Shown piece after piece: positions 27,810-36,540 of a stretch of 64,000 nt of DNA (position 1 is its first letter; each line of letters starts with the position of its first letter). The position numbers were made by a program, and so were the translations under genes. This DNA is from CAZBDV01 sp964490765. GTDB lineage: Bacteria; Cloacimonadota; Cloacimonadia; Cloacimonadales; JAJBBL01. The notes under the pieces were generated by a model. The model was given only the letters and a program-made list of their open reading frames with translations. It had not been told where the DNA came from and searched no databases. The stretch spans positions 1-64,000 of the forward strand of contig CAZBDV010000009.1 of the NCBI GenBank assembly GCA_964490765.1, in the 5' to 3' direction.

Positions 27810-28002
27810 AGCTTTCTTCCCAACTGAGATCTTTTTCGCCCACCTATCTCAGTTAAATGATTTTGTCTATATTTATCGTAATGATCTTCCCGGGTCTGGA
27901 GATAATAATGAGCTATAGTGTTCGGATCATAAAGTCGACAGCAATTCGGAGAAAAATAATGAGAGTAAGCAGGAAGAGAGAAGAATATAACGCTGCATGA
28001 CT

Positions 28003-29322
28003 TTACATACTGAGGATAAGGTTCTTCTTATATGTCTCGCAAAATTTGCAGTTATGGTAACGACAGTAGTCGTTATAGATCTTCAGAATTCCCTGTTGAT
28101 AGATCGCTTTTTGTCGTATCAACCGCTGTTGGGGAATATTAAGGTATTTCTTGCCGATAAGATCTTCTATATAGTTTGAGGGTAAGCCTTTGAATTCTCT
28201 GTAGATCTCCCAACCCTTGGTCTTCAGTTCCTGATAACCCATCTTTTCACCAAATAGTATCATGATCGGAATGAAAACATTGATGAGAATAATATCAAGT
28301 CTGTCCTGTCCTATACGATAGAACCTGGGTAGTTTTTCATTATCGAACATACTCTTCATTCGAGCTCTCAACTCTTTGATGATTTCCGAATTGGTCGAAA
28401 AGGCAAAGATATTGATAATTTCATTCAAGAGAGAATCGTTCAAGCTTTCATAGATCAGTTCGACAATTTGCAACAATCTGATAACGGGATGGTTGACCGG
28501 TCTGAGCCTGAACAGGTTCCATTTTAGTTCGAGTTTTTTCCTGCTGTATTTCTGTTGCTTGTAGTGTTCCTCCCATCTCTTACGCTCCTCTTCTCCGACG
28601 GTTCCTGGGAGATGTGCAATTAAGCCACTACCGTAAAGCCAGATTGAGAGAAGATCGTCATATCCCATCCCTTCCTGCTGCCAGCGGGTCAGGTTAACAT
28701 AGGGATAGTTTATTGCCAGTTGCAGGAAATTATAGCTGTTCTTGTTATAGCCTGCTGCCTCCATTATACCCTGATAGAGCAATTGATTGAAATCGGAAAA
28801 GTAGAGTTCAGCTGCGTATCTTTTGATCTTCTTCTCCATCCGGAGTGTCCCTAGCCTGGTAAGGATCAGAGAGGTGGTCGGTTCATCCAATCCGGCAAAG
28901 AAAGGACAGAAGTCAGGATGATGATCATAGGGGATTTCTTCGTATCTCTTTATGAGTTTGGTTATATCCTCATCAAGGTAGTTTTTCAATTCCAGTATCT
29001 CTATCTGAGATCCGTTCTCTGTTATCGTTAAAGGATACTGGCCATTATGTTCATAGACTATATGAAGTATAACTTTATTGTAATTTTCATCTTCATTATG
29101 ATGATGAGCAATCCAATCGTAAGTACACAAATGGATTTCACCATCACCTCTCACTACATTGCCATCTATCTCGATTATCAAATTACGGAAATCGGGGCCA
29201 ATGTCACTGTTCCACTGCCCCGCATACATAACTAGTATTCTTTTACCACTGACTGTCTCGAGGTTTTTGACCAGATGCTGTGCATCCCAGATATGATACA
29301 ACAGCTTTTCCGAAAACTCCAT
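28003..29322 (-). CDS. DUF2851 family protein
   Basis: A 439-residue protein of DUF2851, common in Bacteroidota and related phyla and of unknown function. The N-terminal quarter carries the family hallmark: P43-D44, then G-D-G-E62-I-H64, D69-W70 and a His run H73-H75, ending with ILH87. The P-D...E-x-H spacing recalls a PD-(D/E)XK nuclease core with His for Lys, which is my inference. The remainder is helical. The C-terminus has a short Cys motif (CRYHNCKFC). GGGAGA precedes the ATG. Cytoplasmic, no signal peptide. Confidence 0.85.
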   Translation of the reverse strand: MEFSEKLLYHIWDAQHLVKNLETVSGKRILVMYAGQWNSDIGPDFRNLIIEIDGNVVRGDGEIHLCTYDWIAHHHNEDENYNKVILHIVYEHNGQYPLTITENGSQIEILELKNYLDEDITKLIKRYEEIPYDHHPDFCPFFAGLDEPTTSLILTRLGTLRMEKKIKRYAAELYFSDFNQLLYQGIMEAAGYNKNSYNFLQLAINYPYVNLTRWQQEGMGYDDLLSIWLYGSGLIAHLPGTVGEEERKRWEEHYKQQKYSRKKLELKWNLFRLRPVNHPVIRLLQIVELIYESLNDSLLNEIINIFAFSTNSEIIKELRARMKSMFDNEKLPRFYRIGQDRLDIILINVFIPIMILFGEKMGYQELKTKGWEIYREFKGLPSNYIEDLIGKKYLNIPQQRLIRQKAIYQQGILKIYNDYCRYHNCKFCETYKKNLILSM

Positions 29323-29419
29323 TTAACAATCTCCCATCACTTAAAGGAGCAACTCTAACGTCAGTACTCACGATTATTTCTCTGATCGTGTTATCGTTTT
29401 AATGCTTCTGGTAGGATTC

Positions 29420-29635
29420 TTATTCAGATACTACTGATGTCACTCGACCTTCGGCGATAAACTCCTTTTTGAATTTCTCAATCTCTTCCCAGGAAATCTC
29501 TGGCAGCCAGAATCTCAAGGTTTCATCTGCCTTGTCCGATCTCAGGTCTATTGGAGGTCTTAAGCTGGCCAATTTCTGACATAACTTGTAAACCTGCTCT
29601 TTTGAATTCTCTTTGCTATCTATTTTACTATTCAT
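29420..29635 (-). CDS. small acidic/basic protein of unknown function
   Basis: A 71-residue protein starting at the ATG at 29635, which has AGGAG 7 nt upstream; the frame extends to 29653. It contains a Trp-rich C-terminal half (RFWLPEISWEEIEKFKKEF) and no signal peptide or membrane segment. A well-formed minus-strand promoter lies 200 bp upstream. No family recognised. Confidence 0.55.
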   Translation of the reverse strand: MNSKIDSKENSKEQVYKLCQKLASLRPPIDLRSDKADETLRFWLPEISWEEIEKFKKEFIAEGRVTSVVSE

Positions 29636-29840
29636 CTTAACTCCTATATTCAAGATTGAACGCCTCCTGGTTATGAAGACTATACAAATCAGATTGTGCT
29701 TTACTTACTGCTGTGAGGCTATTAATTGTTCTCAGACCTCTGGCAGAGTTTGATATTCACACCTGTTTCTTTATCTCTAAACCTGTTGGAAACTCTTCAA
29801 TCTTAAAAGTATCAGCAACATCTGGCTGCTTTCTGACTCC

Positions 29841-29869
29841 AATGTAATAAATAGAATCTATTTTGTCAA
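29841..29869 (-). promoter_or_regulatory. promoter with palindrome in the spacer
   Basis: On the minus strand TTGACA (29869-29864) and TACATT (29846-29841) are separated by 17 bp. The spacer itself is almost entirely a perfect 7-1-7 palindrome (AAATAGA, one base, TCTATTT; 29849-29863), placed where a repressor would block polymerase. It points at the 71-residue protein gene. Within the 385-bp gene-free stretch 29636-30020 I see only this promoter and the serpin terminator. Confidence 0.5.
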
Positions 29870-29970
29870 TGCAAATAGTATTGCACTGTCAGGATCATTG
29901 ACTTACTATCAGAAGAGTGGCCTCATATTATCGATATATCTTAAAACTACCTTAGCTGGCATCAATTCAG

Positions 29971-30001
29971 AAAAAACGAGGCGGAGATAAACTCCGCCTC
30001 G
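29971..30001 (-). terminator. rho-independent terminator of the serpin gene
   Basis: A perfect 10-bp GC-rich stem (29977-29986 with 29992-30001) and a 5-nt loop are followed on the minus strand by TTTTTT (29976-29971). It lies 19 bp beyond the serpin stop codon. Confidence 0.93.
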
Positions 30002-30020
30002 CATAAACTACCTATTACTA

Positions 30021-31223
30021 TTAGCTCTCAGGGTTGTATAATGTGCCACTGAAGAGTATAGTCTCTGTTCCAGTATCCCGAATGAAGAAAAGGAACGGCC
30101 TGTCTGCTTTAAAGACTATCTCCTGCACCGGCTCGGGTATGGAAGTAACCCTCATAACAACAGCTGTAGCTGCTGCTGCTTCTGTTCCCTCTTCCCCAAC
30201 CTCGATAAAGGCTTGATGAATGACATCATCGATAAAGAACTCATCGAGCTCTTCTGTCATTCCCGTAAAATCGGCATCAGGGGTAAATGCTTCGACCATC
30301 CCTAGTATTCCCAGGATATTTCTGAGATTATACCTGGATTCAAAACTGAATCTCGGAAGTTGCAGATGTACTTCTTCGCTCTCCTTCAATTGCAGAGCTG
30401 TGTTGAACTGCTCATAGTCGAAAGTATCGATAAACAGAGAGAGCGGTAATCCCCTGGATGGCAGGAATATATTCATAACAAGCTCTCCTCCTTCATACGG
30501 GATCTCTATCATTCGATAATCCTCTGCTACATAGTAATCATAAGAGCCCTTCCTCTTCATAAAGTCAGCAGGAACCCTCTCTTCAGGAGTGGTATTGAAA
30601 GCCATTTTCTCTGTCTGGTCCGGATCAAAGGTGTTCTCCCATCCTGCCAGAAAATAGATCGCATTCGTCAGTATCAATCTGGTATCAGAAGTTACATCAC
30701 CCTCTGTTAAGAGATTCTTGATTCTCTCTTCTGTCTTCTCCTCCACCCAACTGTTTATCTTCAACCTGCTCTCTTCAGGTTGTTGCATAAAGTTGAGTCT
30801 GTTATCACCTGCACCGTAGTAACGATCAGCCAGATTGATAAAGTCACGCTTCAAGTTTGCAGCTTCATCTATCCAGAGAGCATTGGCAATATTGAGTTTT
30901 ATTTCCCCTTCCTGCCGTTTTTCCAATTCTCTATTCAATTCAAAAAAAGAAGGGTGTAAGATCCTCTGTTCTTCCGGGAAGTGAAGCACTTCAGCCATCT
31001 CCACTTCTGTACTACTTCGTGCACCGGCATAGGTCATTGCCAGGGCGGAAGAGATAGAGAAAGGGGAAAAGAATGTATTCTCGACCTCAGTCAAAGGAAG
31101 AAAATCAAATGTAAATTGGTTAACACTGTGTGATACCATCTCGGTAGATACGTTGAATGATTCATCCGAAACAGTGCAACTGGCAATGATAATGGCCATA
31201 ATCAATAAACTGATAAGTCTCAT
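30021..31223 (-). CDS. serpin, predicted lipoprotein and inhibitory
   Basis: A 400-residue serine-protease inhibitor of the serpin fold. The N-terminus is a lipoprotein signal (lipobox IASC, Cys16, next residue Thr), so it should be anchored in the outer membrane. The breach and shutter motifs 'FFSPFSISSAL' and 'LTNAIYFLAGWE' are present. The reactive-centre hinge from E344 (EEGTEAAAATAVV) has the small residues needed for loop insertion, so it should be inhibitory. Aligning the loop with antitrypsin places P1 at Thr360 and P1' at Ser361, with Arg at P3. The gene has AGGAG before its ATG and its own terminator. Likely role: protection from host or community proteases. Confidence 0.95.
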   Translation of the reverse strand: MRLISLLIMAIIIASCTVSDESFNVSTEMVSHSVNQFTFDFLPLTEVENTFFSPFSISSALAMTYAGARSSTEVEMAEVLHFPEEQRILHPSFFELNRELEKRQEGEIKLNIANALWIDEAANLKRDFINLADRYYGAGDNRLNFMQQPEESRLKINSWVEEKTEERIKNLLTEGDVTSDTRLILTNAIYFLAGWENTFDPDQTEKMAFNTTPEERVPADFMKRKGSYDYYVAEDYRMIEIPYEGGELVMNIFLPSRGLPLSLFIDTFDYEQFNTALQLKESEEVHLQLPRFSFESRYNLRNILGILGMVEAFTPDADFTGMTEELDEFFIDDVIHQAFIEVGEEGTEAAAATAVVMRVTSIPEPVQEIVFKADRPFLFFIRDTGTETILFSGTLYNPES

Positions 31224-31283
31224 AACTATACTCCTTGTCTGTTAATTTTTTAACACTGATATTAATCCGTTCTATAAGATCTT

Positions 31284-31778
31284 TCAATCTTCTATCACTT
31301 TTTTGATAAATGAATTGGTTTCAGGAACTCTTGTGAAGAGATAACGATAATTAACCTCAGGATCAATCGTAATCATCTCCTGCCGCAGTTTACTGTCAAC
31401 ATTAGATTCACCCCAGTTATACGCTGCCAGGGCAAGAGATGTATTACCACGATACTTACTCAAAAGGTATTTGAAGTAACGGGCGGAGATATCTAGATTA
31501 GCAGGAGGGAACCACAGTGAGCCCTGAATATAACTCTCAGTGATGTACTTAGCTGTTCTAACCTGAACCTGCCCTAAGCCTATTGCTTTGTTACGTGAAT
31601 ATGCTAAAGTCCGGAAAGAACTTTCAGCGGCAATCATTTTGTAGAAGAGATCGGTATCAATTCCGTGAATGAGAGCTGTAATCAGGGTCATCAGTCTTGC
31701 TGAGAGTGGATTATAGATCACTATAAGTACTACCAGCAACCAGAAAATCCAGAACGTTAACTTCTTCTTTTTTTTCAT
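31284..31778 (-). CDS. SLT-domain lytic transglycosylase
   Basis: A membrane-anchored murein-cleaving enzyme of 164 residues. An N-terminal membrane segment (about 8-23) precedes a family-1 lytic transglycosylase domain: catalytic Glu (E53 counted from the alternative TTG start, in AAESSF), 'AIGLGQVQVRTA', 'LALAAYNWGESNV' and 'VPETNSFIKKV'. The start is ATG at 31778, fused to the stop of the upstream TPR gene (TGATG), although an in-frame TTG at 31781 is possible. It is shorter than most SLT proteins and has no extra binding domain. Confidence 0.93.
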   Translation of the reverse strand: MKKKKKLTFWIFWLLVVLIVIYNPLSARLMTLITALIHGIDTDLFYKMIAAESSFRTLAYSRNKAIGLGQVQVRTAKYITESYIQGSLWFPPANLDISARYFKYLLSKYRGNTSLALAAYNWGESNVDSKLRQEMITIDPEVNYRYLFTRVPETNSFIKKVIED

Positions 31779-32425
31779 CAACCGAGCTTTCTTCTCACGT
31801 GGAAGAGATTCTGTTTGAATTTACGGTTCTCAGGTTCCAGTTGATATGCTTTTTGAAAGTATGTAAGTGCTTTTTTAGGCTCTTTTTTCAACATCAGGTA
31901 GAATGTGCCGATATTGTTCTGGATATAGGGATTCTCGGGATCGAGTTTTTCTGCTTTAAGGAGAAGTTCCAGAGCTCTATCATGCTCTTTGCTCTCAAGA
32001 AGAACCTGTGCTTCGTTAAGTAACTCCTTAGCTCTTATATAATTCTCACGCTTACTCGGATCTTCCAGTCTCTGGAAATATTTTTTGTAATTCTGGTTAG
32101 CAGGATACAACCTCACCAGATTGGCCATTAATTCTCGGGATTTCTCCCACTCTCTTCTCTGCATATACAGCTCCACCAGCGTCAGTGTAGCGAGTTCATT
32201 TCCAGGGTATGCTGAGAGAATCTTTTCCAGATAACTTTCTGCTTCCTCATAACGTTTCAAAGTTAGAAGGCAGAGAGCAAAATTATAGATATTTGAGGGA
32301 CTGTCTTCGAGCATAAGCGCTTTCTCAAGATAGGGGTATGCCTTATCTATCTTACCTCTGAGGAGCAGCTTCTGCCCCTTTCTGCGATAATAGTTCATAC
32401 GAAAATTCTCTATCAGGGATACCAT
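31778..32425 (-). CDS. TPR-repeat protein coupled to the transglycosylase
   Basis: A 215-residue soluble TPR protein with five or six repeats (for example 'GKIDKAYPYLEKAL', 'KRYEEAESYLEKIL', 'KEPKKALTYFQKAY'). There is no signal peptide, although a hydrophilic N-terminus 'MVSLIENFRMNYYRRKGQKLL' (broken) precedes the repeats. GAGGT lies before the ATG. Its stop overlaps the start of the SLT gene, suggesting the two products work together, perhaps with the TPR protein as cytoplasmic scaffold. Confidence 0.85.
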   Translation of the reverse strand: MVSLIENFRMNYYRRKGQKLLLRGKIDKAYPYLEKALMLEDSPSNIYNFALCLLTLKRYEEAESYLEKILSAYPGNELATLTLVELYMQRREWEKSRELMANLVRLYPANQNYKKYFQRLEDPSKRENYIRAKELLNEAQVLLESKEHDRALELLLKAEKLDPENPYIQNNIGTFYLMLKKEPKKALTYFQKAYQLEPENRKFKQNLFHVRRKLG

Positions 32426-32487
32426 ATTTACCTCATAATGTTCGCTTAAAGATCAGTAAGATTTTTCAACCCTGCAACATAAGCGAA

Positions 32488-33717
32488 CTATTCCATATCA
32501 TTTTTTCTAACAGTTTTTCTCAACATATTCAGTAGATAGTAAGCTGCCCTCTCTCTCACACCATTTCTATTACCCTGAAACAAAATGGTAGCAGTTTCCA
32601 CCGTTCCTCTGTAAGAGATAGCAAAAGAGACGGTTCCGACCGGTTTGCTTTCTGTCCCACCTTCTGGCCCGGCTATACCGGTAACTGAGATCCCGAGATC
32701 TGTCTCAAATACTCTACTGACACCAGTAGCCATTTCCCCTGCTGTTTCTTCACTAACAGCACCGAAATCTCTCAGGGTGGTTTCACTCACACCCAGTAGT
32801 TCTAATTTGGCCCGGTTACTGTAGGCAACTATACCCCCCTGAAAATAGTCAGAAGCACCCGGAACATCAGTCAACATTTTCTGTATAAGACCACCGGTAC
32901 AAGATTCGGCTACCGCCAGCGACAGTCTTTTCTGCTTCATCAATCTCTGTATCAAATCAGGAAGCGTGTCTTCGTCAACACCCCAGACAAAAGGGGCCAC
33001 CTTTTCCCGGAGAAGGTCATACAAACTATCAACAGATACCCTGTCCCAACCTGAAATTAGAAGATCAATCGTTCCAGTCATTGGGATAAAAGCGAGATCT
33101 ATCTCTTCATTAATTTCTATATCACAGATCAGTTCTGCCAGCTTCGATTCCGGGATATCAATAGTATGTATTCTCCGGACCTGCAGCGGTGAAAAGCCGT
33201 ATCTTTCTATTAAGATCGGTTTGATAGTCTCGTTAAACAAGCCGCGCATTTCCATAGGAACTCCGGGCAGCAAGATAATCAGAACATCACCCTGTTCGTA
33301 GAGAAGAGCCGGTGCTGTTCCCAGCACATTCTTCAAGGAAACAAAACCTTCCGGAACCTCAGCCTGGCAACTGTTTATCTTCGGTGGTTCCATTCCTCTT
33401 TGTGCGAATCTTAAGGTGATATTCTCCCAGATCTCTTCATCAAAAAATAAACGCTTATCTAATAGAGCTGCAATACTCCTCTTTGTCACATCATCACCGG
33501 TTGGGCCTAAACCACCTGTAGTGATGATTAAATCGAACTTCTCCAGACAGTGTTTAACAACATCGGCAATCTCCTGTTCATTGTCTCTGACAACAGCAGA
33601 ATAGCTGAGGGGAAGCCCCAGTTTTGCCAGTTCCTGGCCGAGAAAGGCCAGATTGCTATTCAGGGTATTACCTGCCAGTAGTTCATTACCTATACAGATC
33701 AAGGCACTCTTTTTCAT
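32488..33717 (-). CDS. cinA: CinA: nicotinamide-nucleotide amidase/ADP-ribose pyrophosphatase
   Basis: Full-length two-domain CinA (409 residues). The N-terminal MoCF-like domain (about 1-165, 'TTGGLGPTGDDVT') corresponds to the COG1058 pyrophosphatase. The C-terminal amidase domain (about 250-405) has 'AVAESCTGG' with the catalytic Ser, 'GGIVAYSNRAK' and 'VTGIAGPEGG'. The enzyme recycles NMN to nicotinate mononucleotide. No recA or competence gene is adjacent. Confidence 0.95.
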   Translation of the reverse strand: MKKSALICIGNELLAGNTLNSNLAFLGQELAKLGLPLSYSAVVRDNEQEIADVVKHCLEKFDLIITTGGLGPTGDDVTKRSIAALLDKRLFFDEEIWENITLRFAQRGMEPPKINSCQAEVPEGFVSLKNVLGTAPALLYEQGDVLIILLPGVPMEMRGLFNETIKPILIERYGFSPLQVRRIHTIDIPESKLAELICDIEINEEIDLAFIPMTGTIDLLISGWDRVSVDSLYDLLREKVAPFVWGVDEDTLPDLIQRLMKQKRLSLAVAESCTGGLIQKMLTDVPGASDYFQGGIVAYSNRAKLELLGVSETTLRDFGAVSEETAGEMATGVSRVFETDLGISVTGIAGPEGGTESKPVGTVSFAISYRGTVETATILFQGNRNGVRERAAYYLLNMLRKTVRKNDME

Positions 33718-33790
33718 TAGAAATTCTCAATCAGAGAGACAAAACAGAGCGGAAAAAAACACACGCGACTATCATGTTTTTCAGCAGAGA

Positions 33791-34165
33791 TCACTCTTTA
33801 GTCTTTTTTTTGATCTTTTTCTCTGACCATTTAAGTGGTCTTTTGTTATGAAAAACCTTCTCTGTTTTTCTTTCCTCATCGTATTCTTCCTCTCTGCTGT
33901 CTTTCCCGCCACGGTCTGATTGCCTCTCATCAGAACGCTTAAAATCATCTCTATGATAAGATATGGTGTAATACCGGTCTCCAAAGGCAACATTGTCTCC
34001 AGCCCTCAGTAACCTTCTCCTTGCATATTCCTTCTCGCCATTTACCCATATCTTCCCATCTTTGATCATAAAACGGATCTGCTGATAGTCTTCATGTGCA
34101 GAAACAGCCTTCAGAAAAGATTCAAGAGTAATCACATCATCATACTTGTTCAATCTGAATCGCAT
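33791..34165 (-). CDS. S4-domain RNA-binding protein with charged tail
   Basis: A 124-residue protein. Residues 1-70 form a small S4 domain of the YbcJ/YaaA type ('IWVNGEKEYARRRLLRAGD'). Residues 71-124 are almost all Arg, Lys, Asp and Glu, probably disordered. Such proteins bind structured RNA, often at the ribosome. It lies between proS and cinA on the same strand. Confidence 0.8.
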   Translation of the reverse strand: MRFRLNKYDDVITLESFLKAVSAHEDYQQIRFMIKDGKIWVNGEKEYARRRLLRAGDNVAFGDRYYTISYHRDDFKRSDERQSDRGGKDSREEEYDEERKTEKVFHNKRPLKWSEKKIKKKTKE

Positions 34166-34219
34166 ATCTTATCCTGCCTGTTTTTGTAATGTTATAATCA
34201 GTTATGATTTATCTCCCTA

Positions 34220-35743
34220 TCAGTAATTCTTGGCAAAATAAACCCTCTGGCTGCTCTTTTTGCCACAGAGGATGCAAGCACCCTCTTCCCGGCCGTCATC
34301 CAGTGGGATACAGCGTATCGTAACCTTTAAATCATCTTTGATTTTCTCTTCACATTCATTTTCACCACACCAATGTGAAAAGGCGAAGCCACCATGTATT
34401 TCAGGTTTTTCTTCGTTTTTCGGTGTGAAGAAACGATAAAATTCCTCTTTATCATCGATCTTTACAGTGTATTTATTGCGGAAAGCCAGAGCTCGGTTGT
34501 ATATATCTTCCTGAATCTCATCGAGATAAGTGAGTATATTTGCGACAAACAGTTCTCTGGAAACTGAGACCTTATCTCTGGGTGGCCTGTTTCGCCGCCC
34601 CATGAAAACAGCACTGTTTTTGACATCGCGTGGACCGATCTCCAGTCTGATGGGGATTCCCTTCTTGACCCAATCCCAGTTCTTCTCACCACCGTTCATA
34701 TCACGAGTATCATATTCTACCAGAAGTTTTCTCTCATGATATCTCAGATCATGCAAATCTTGGAGTAAATCCTGTATATAGTTATCCACCAGCACCCTAT
34801 CTTCCTCACTACGATATATGGGGATGATAGCAATATGGGCGGGAGCAATTCTCGGCGGAAGCAGGAGGCCGTCATCATCGCTATGTGCCATGATCAATGC
34901 CCCTATCATACGGGTAGATACTCCCCAGGAAGTTGTCCAGGCATACTCTTCCCGTCCTTCATTATTCTGGAATTTTATATTCGACGAACGGGCAAAGTTC
35001 TGTCCCAGGAAGTGGGAAGTTCCTGATTGTAAAGCCTTTCTATCCTGCATCATTGCCTCGATACAGAAGGTCTGCACAGCACCCGGAAATCTCTCACCTG
35101 CTGTTTTTTCCCCTTTTATTACCGGAATCGCTAAATATTGTTCTGCAAATTCCGCATAGACATCGAGCATTCTGTAGGTCTCTTCTTCAGCCTCTGCTCT
35201 GGTAGCATGTACTGTATGTCCCTCCTGCCAGAGAAACTCAGTAGTCCGAAGAAAGAGTCTGGTGCGAAGCTCCCATCTAACCACATTCGCCCATTGATTG
35301 ATCAGGAGCGGTAGATCCCGATAGGAACTGATCCAGCGACTGAAAGAGGCACCAATAATGGTCTCGCTCGTTGGTCGGACTATCAACGGTTCGGTTAACT
35401 CACCGGCAGCTTTCAACCCACCTTTGCCATCGTCTTCAAGACGGCTGTGCGTTACCACGGCACACTCTTTAGCAAACCCCTCGACGTGTTCAGCCTCTTT
35501 CTCGAAAAAACTCTTCGGAATGAAGATCGGAAAATAAGCATTTCGATGCCCTGTTTCCTTAAACATATCATCCAGATTGCGCTGAATATTTTCCCAGATA
35601 GCATAACCCCACGGCTTAATAACCATACAACCACGAACATCGCTGGTCTCTGCAAGATCTGCTGCCCTGATTACCTGCTGATACCATTGAGGATAGTCCT
35701 CCTCTCGTGTAGGTGTTATTGCACTCCTTACCTTATCTGACAT
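34220..35743 (-). CDS. proS: prolyl-tRNA synthetase, archaeal/eukaryotic type
   Basis: Class II aminoacyl-tRNA synthetase charging tRNA-Pro. At 507 residues without the bacterial editing insertion, it is the short archaeal-type enzyme also found in Bacteroidota and some other phyla. Motif 2 'RWELRTRLFLRTTEFLWQEG' (broken) and motif 3 near 270 are visible. The C-terminal extension carries a Cys set (WCGENEC ... CILCGK) expected to bind zinc, as in archaeal enzymes. The ATG at 35743 is preceded by AAGGAG at 11 nt. Confidence 0.96.
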   Translation of the reverse strand: MSDKVRSAITPTREEDYPQWYQQVIRAADLAETSDVRGCMVIKPWGYAIWENIQRNLDDMFKETGHRNAYFPIFIPKSFFEKEAEHVEGFAKECAVVTHSRLEDDGKGGLKAAGELTEPLIVRPTSETIIGASFSRWISSYRDLPLLINQWANVVRWELRTRLFLRTTEFLWQEGHTVHATRAEAEEETYRMLDVYAEFAEQYLAIPVIKGEKTAGERFPGAVQTFCIEAMMQDRKALQSGTSHFLGQNFARSSNIKFQNNEGREEYAWTTSWGVSTRMIGALIMAHSDDDGLLLPPRIAPAHIAIIPIYRSEEDRVLVDNYIQDLLQDLHDLRYHERKLLVEYDTRDMNGGEKNWDWVKKGIPIRLEIGPRDVKNSAVFMGRRNRPPRDKVSVSRELFVANILTYLDEIQEDIYNRALAFRNKYTVKIDDKEEFYRFFTPKNEEKPEIHGGFAFSHWCGENECEEKIKDDLKVTIRCIPLDDGREEGACILCGKKSSQRVYFAKNY

Positions 35744-35988
35744 CCTTTTCTGTCTCCTTATTCGCTCATAGTTATTAAATTCGTTAAGATGGAAATGATT
35801 TCTCAGAAGGCTTAATTGTCAATGTTTTTACCCGAGAAATACACTAAACGGTTGAGATCCCCTCGACTGGTCAATTATATTGGTTTCTTAGCTGATTACC
35901 GTAATTTTTCTGACTTGAATCCCAGGAGGGGAACAGGAGCCCTATCTATATTATTAATGGAATAATTAGCCAGGGCCGAAGTAATGAG

Positions 35989-36007
35989 AATGAGAATTAT
36001 TCTCATT
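35989..36007 (+). promoter_or_regulatory. Fur box (perfect 9-1-9 palindrome)
   Basis: AATGAGAAT-T-ATTCTCATT is a perfect 19-bp inverted repeat of the classic Fur-box layout, with an additional half copy AATGAG at 35983-35988. Seven bases downstream is TTGACA (36014-36019), a likely -35 for the fur-feo operon. The -10 is not clear (best AAACTA at 36037-36042). The operator therefore sits just upstream of, and close enough to overlap, the polymerase footprint. It is the only marked signal in the 335-bp gap 35744-36078. Confidence 0.9.
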
Positions 36008-36078
36008 TAGTCCTTGACAGCTAAAGCTTCCTGAAAAAACTACGCAGTTATGAACTCGCAAACAAATAGGAGAAAAAA

Positions 36079-36540
36079 ATGGCGGAGTATAGAAATGTTT
36101 TCATAAGGTATTTACGCTCACAGGGATTGAAAATGACACGTTCCCGTGAGGCCATAATGGACGCAGTATTTGCAACCCATTCGCATTTCGATGTAGAAGA
36201 TATATATCAACATCTCTGCAAAGCGAGGAAACTTGTTTCCCGGGCAACGATATATCGAACTATCCCCTATCTTCTAGCTGCTGGTCTTATCAGAAGGTCG
36301 ATGTGTCAGGATCACAAAGAGGAGTATGAACATATTTATGGTCATCCCAGACATCTACATCTTTTATGTATATCTTGCGGTAAGATATTGGAACAAGCCG
36401 ATAATGATTTAGAGAAGATTCTGTTCCGGATAGCGAGAAATAATGGTTTTACTTTAGAGGATTATGTAGTGAGTCTTAAGGGACTCTGTTCAGACTGCCG
36501 GAGAGATTCGAACCAGGACAAAGATAAAGGGATGCAATGA
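36079..36540 (+). CDS. fur: ferric uptake regulator Fur
   Basis: Metal-responsive repressor, 153 residues. An N-terminal winged helix (about 1-85, 'SRATIYRTIPYLLAAGLI') precedes a dimerisation domain with H92-x-H94-x-x-C97-x-x-C100 and a second pair C137/C140, the structural zinc site. The family could also be Zur or PerR, but the downstream feo genes and the classic Fur box at 35989 favour iron. Its stop overlaps the feoB start (ATGA), so repressor and iron transporter are made together and probably autoregulated. Confidence 0.93.
   Translation: MAEYRNVFIRYLRSQGLKMTRSREAIMDAVFATHSHFDVEDIYQHLCKARKLVSRATIYRTIPYLLAAGLIRRSMCQDHKEEYEHIYGHPRHLHLLCISCGKILEQADNDLEKILFRIARNNGFTLEDYVVSLKGLCSDCRRDSNQDKDKGMQ

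Noticed and set aside
33823..33845. GACCA/TGGTC hairpin followed by TTTT near the S4 gene
   Set aside because: It lies within the C-terminal codons of the S4 protein, has only a 5-bp stem and a very short T-run, so it is not a credible terminator.
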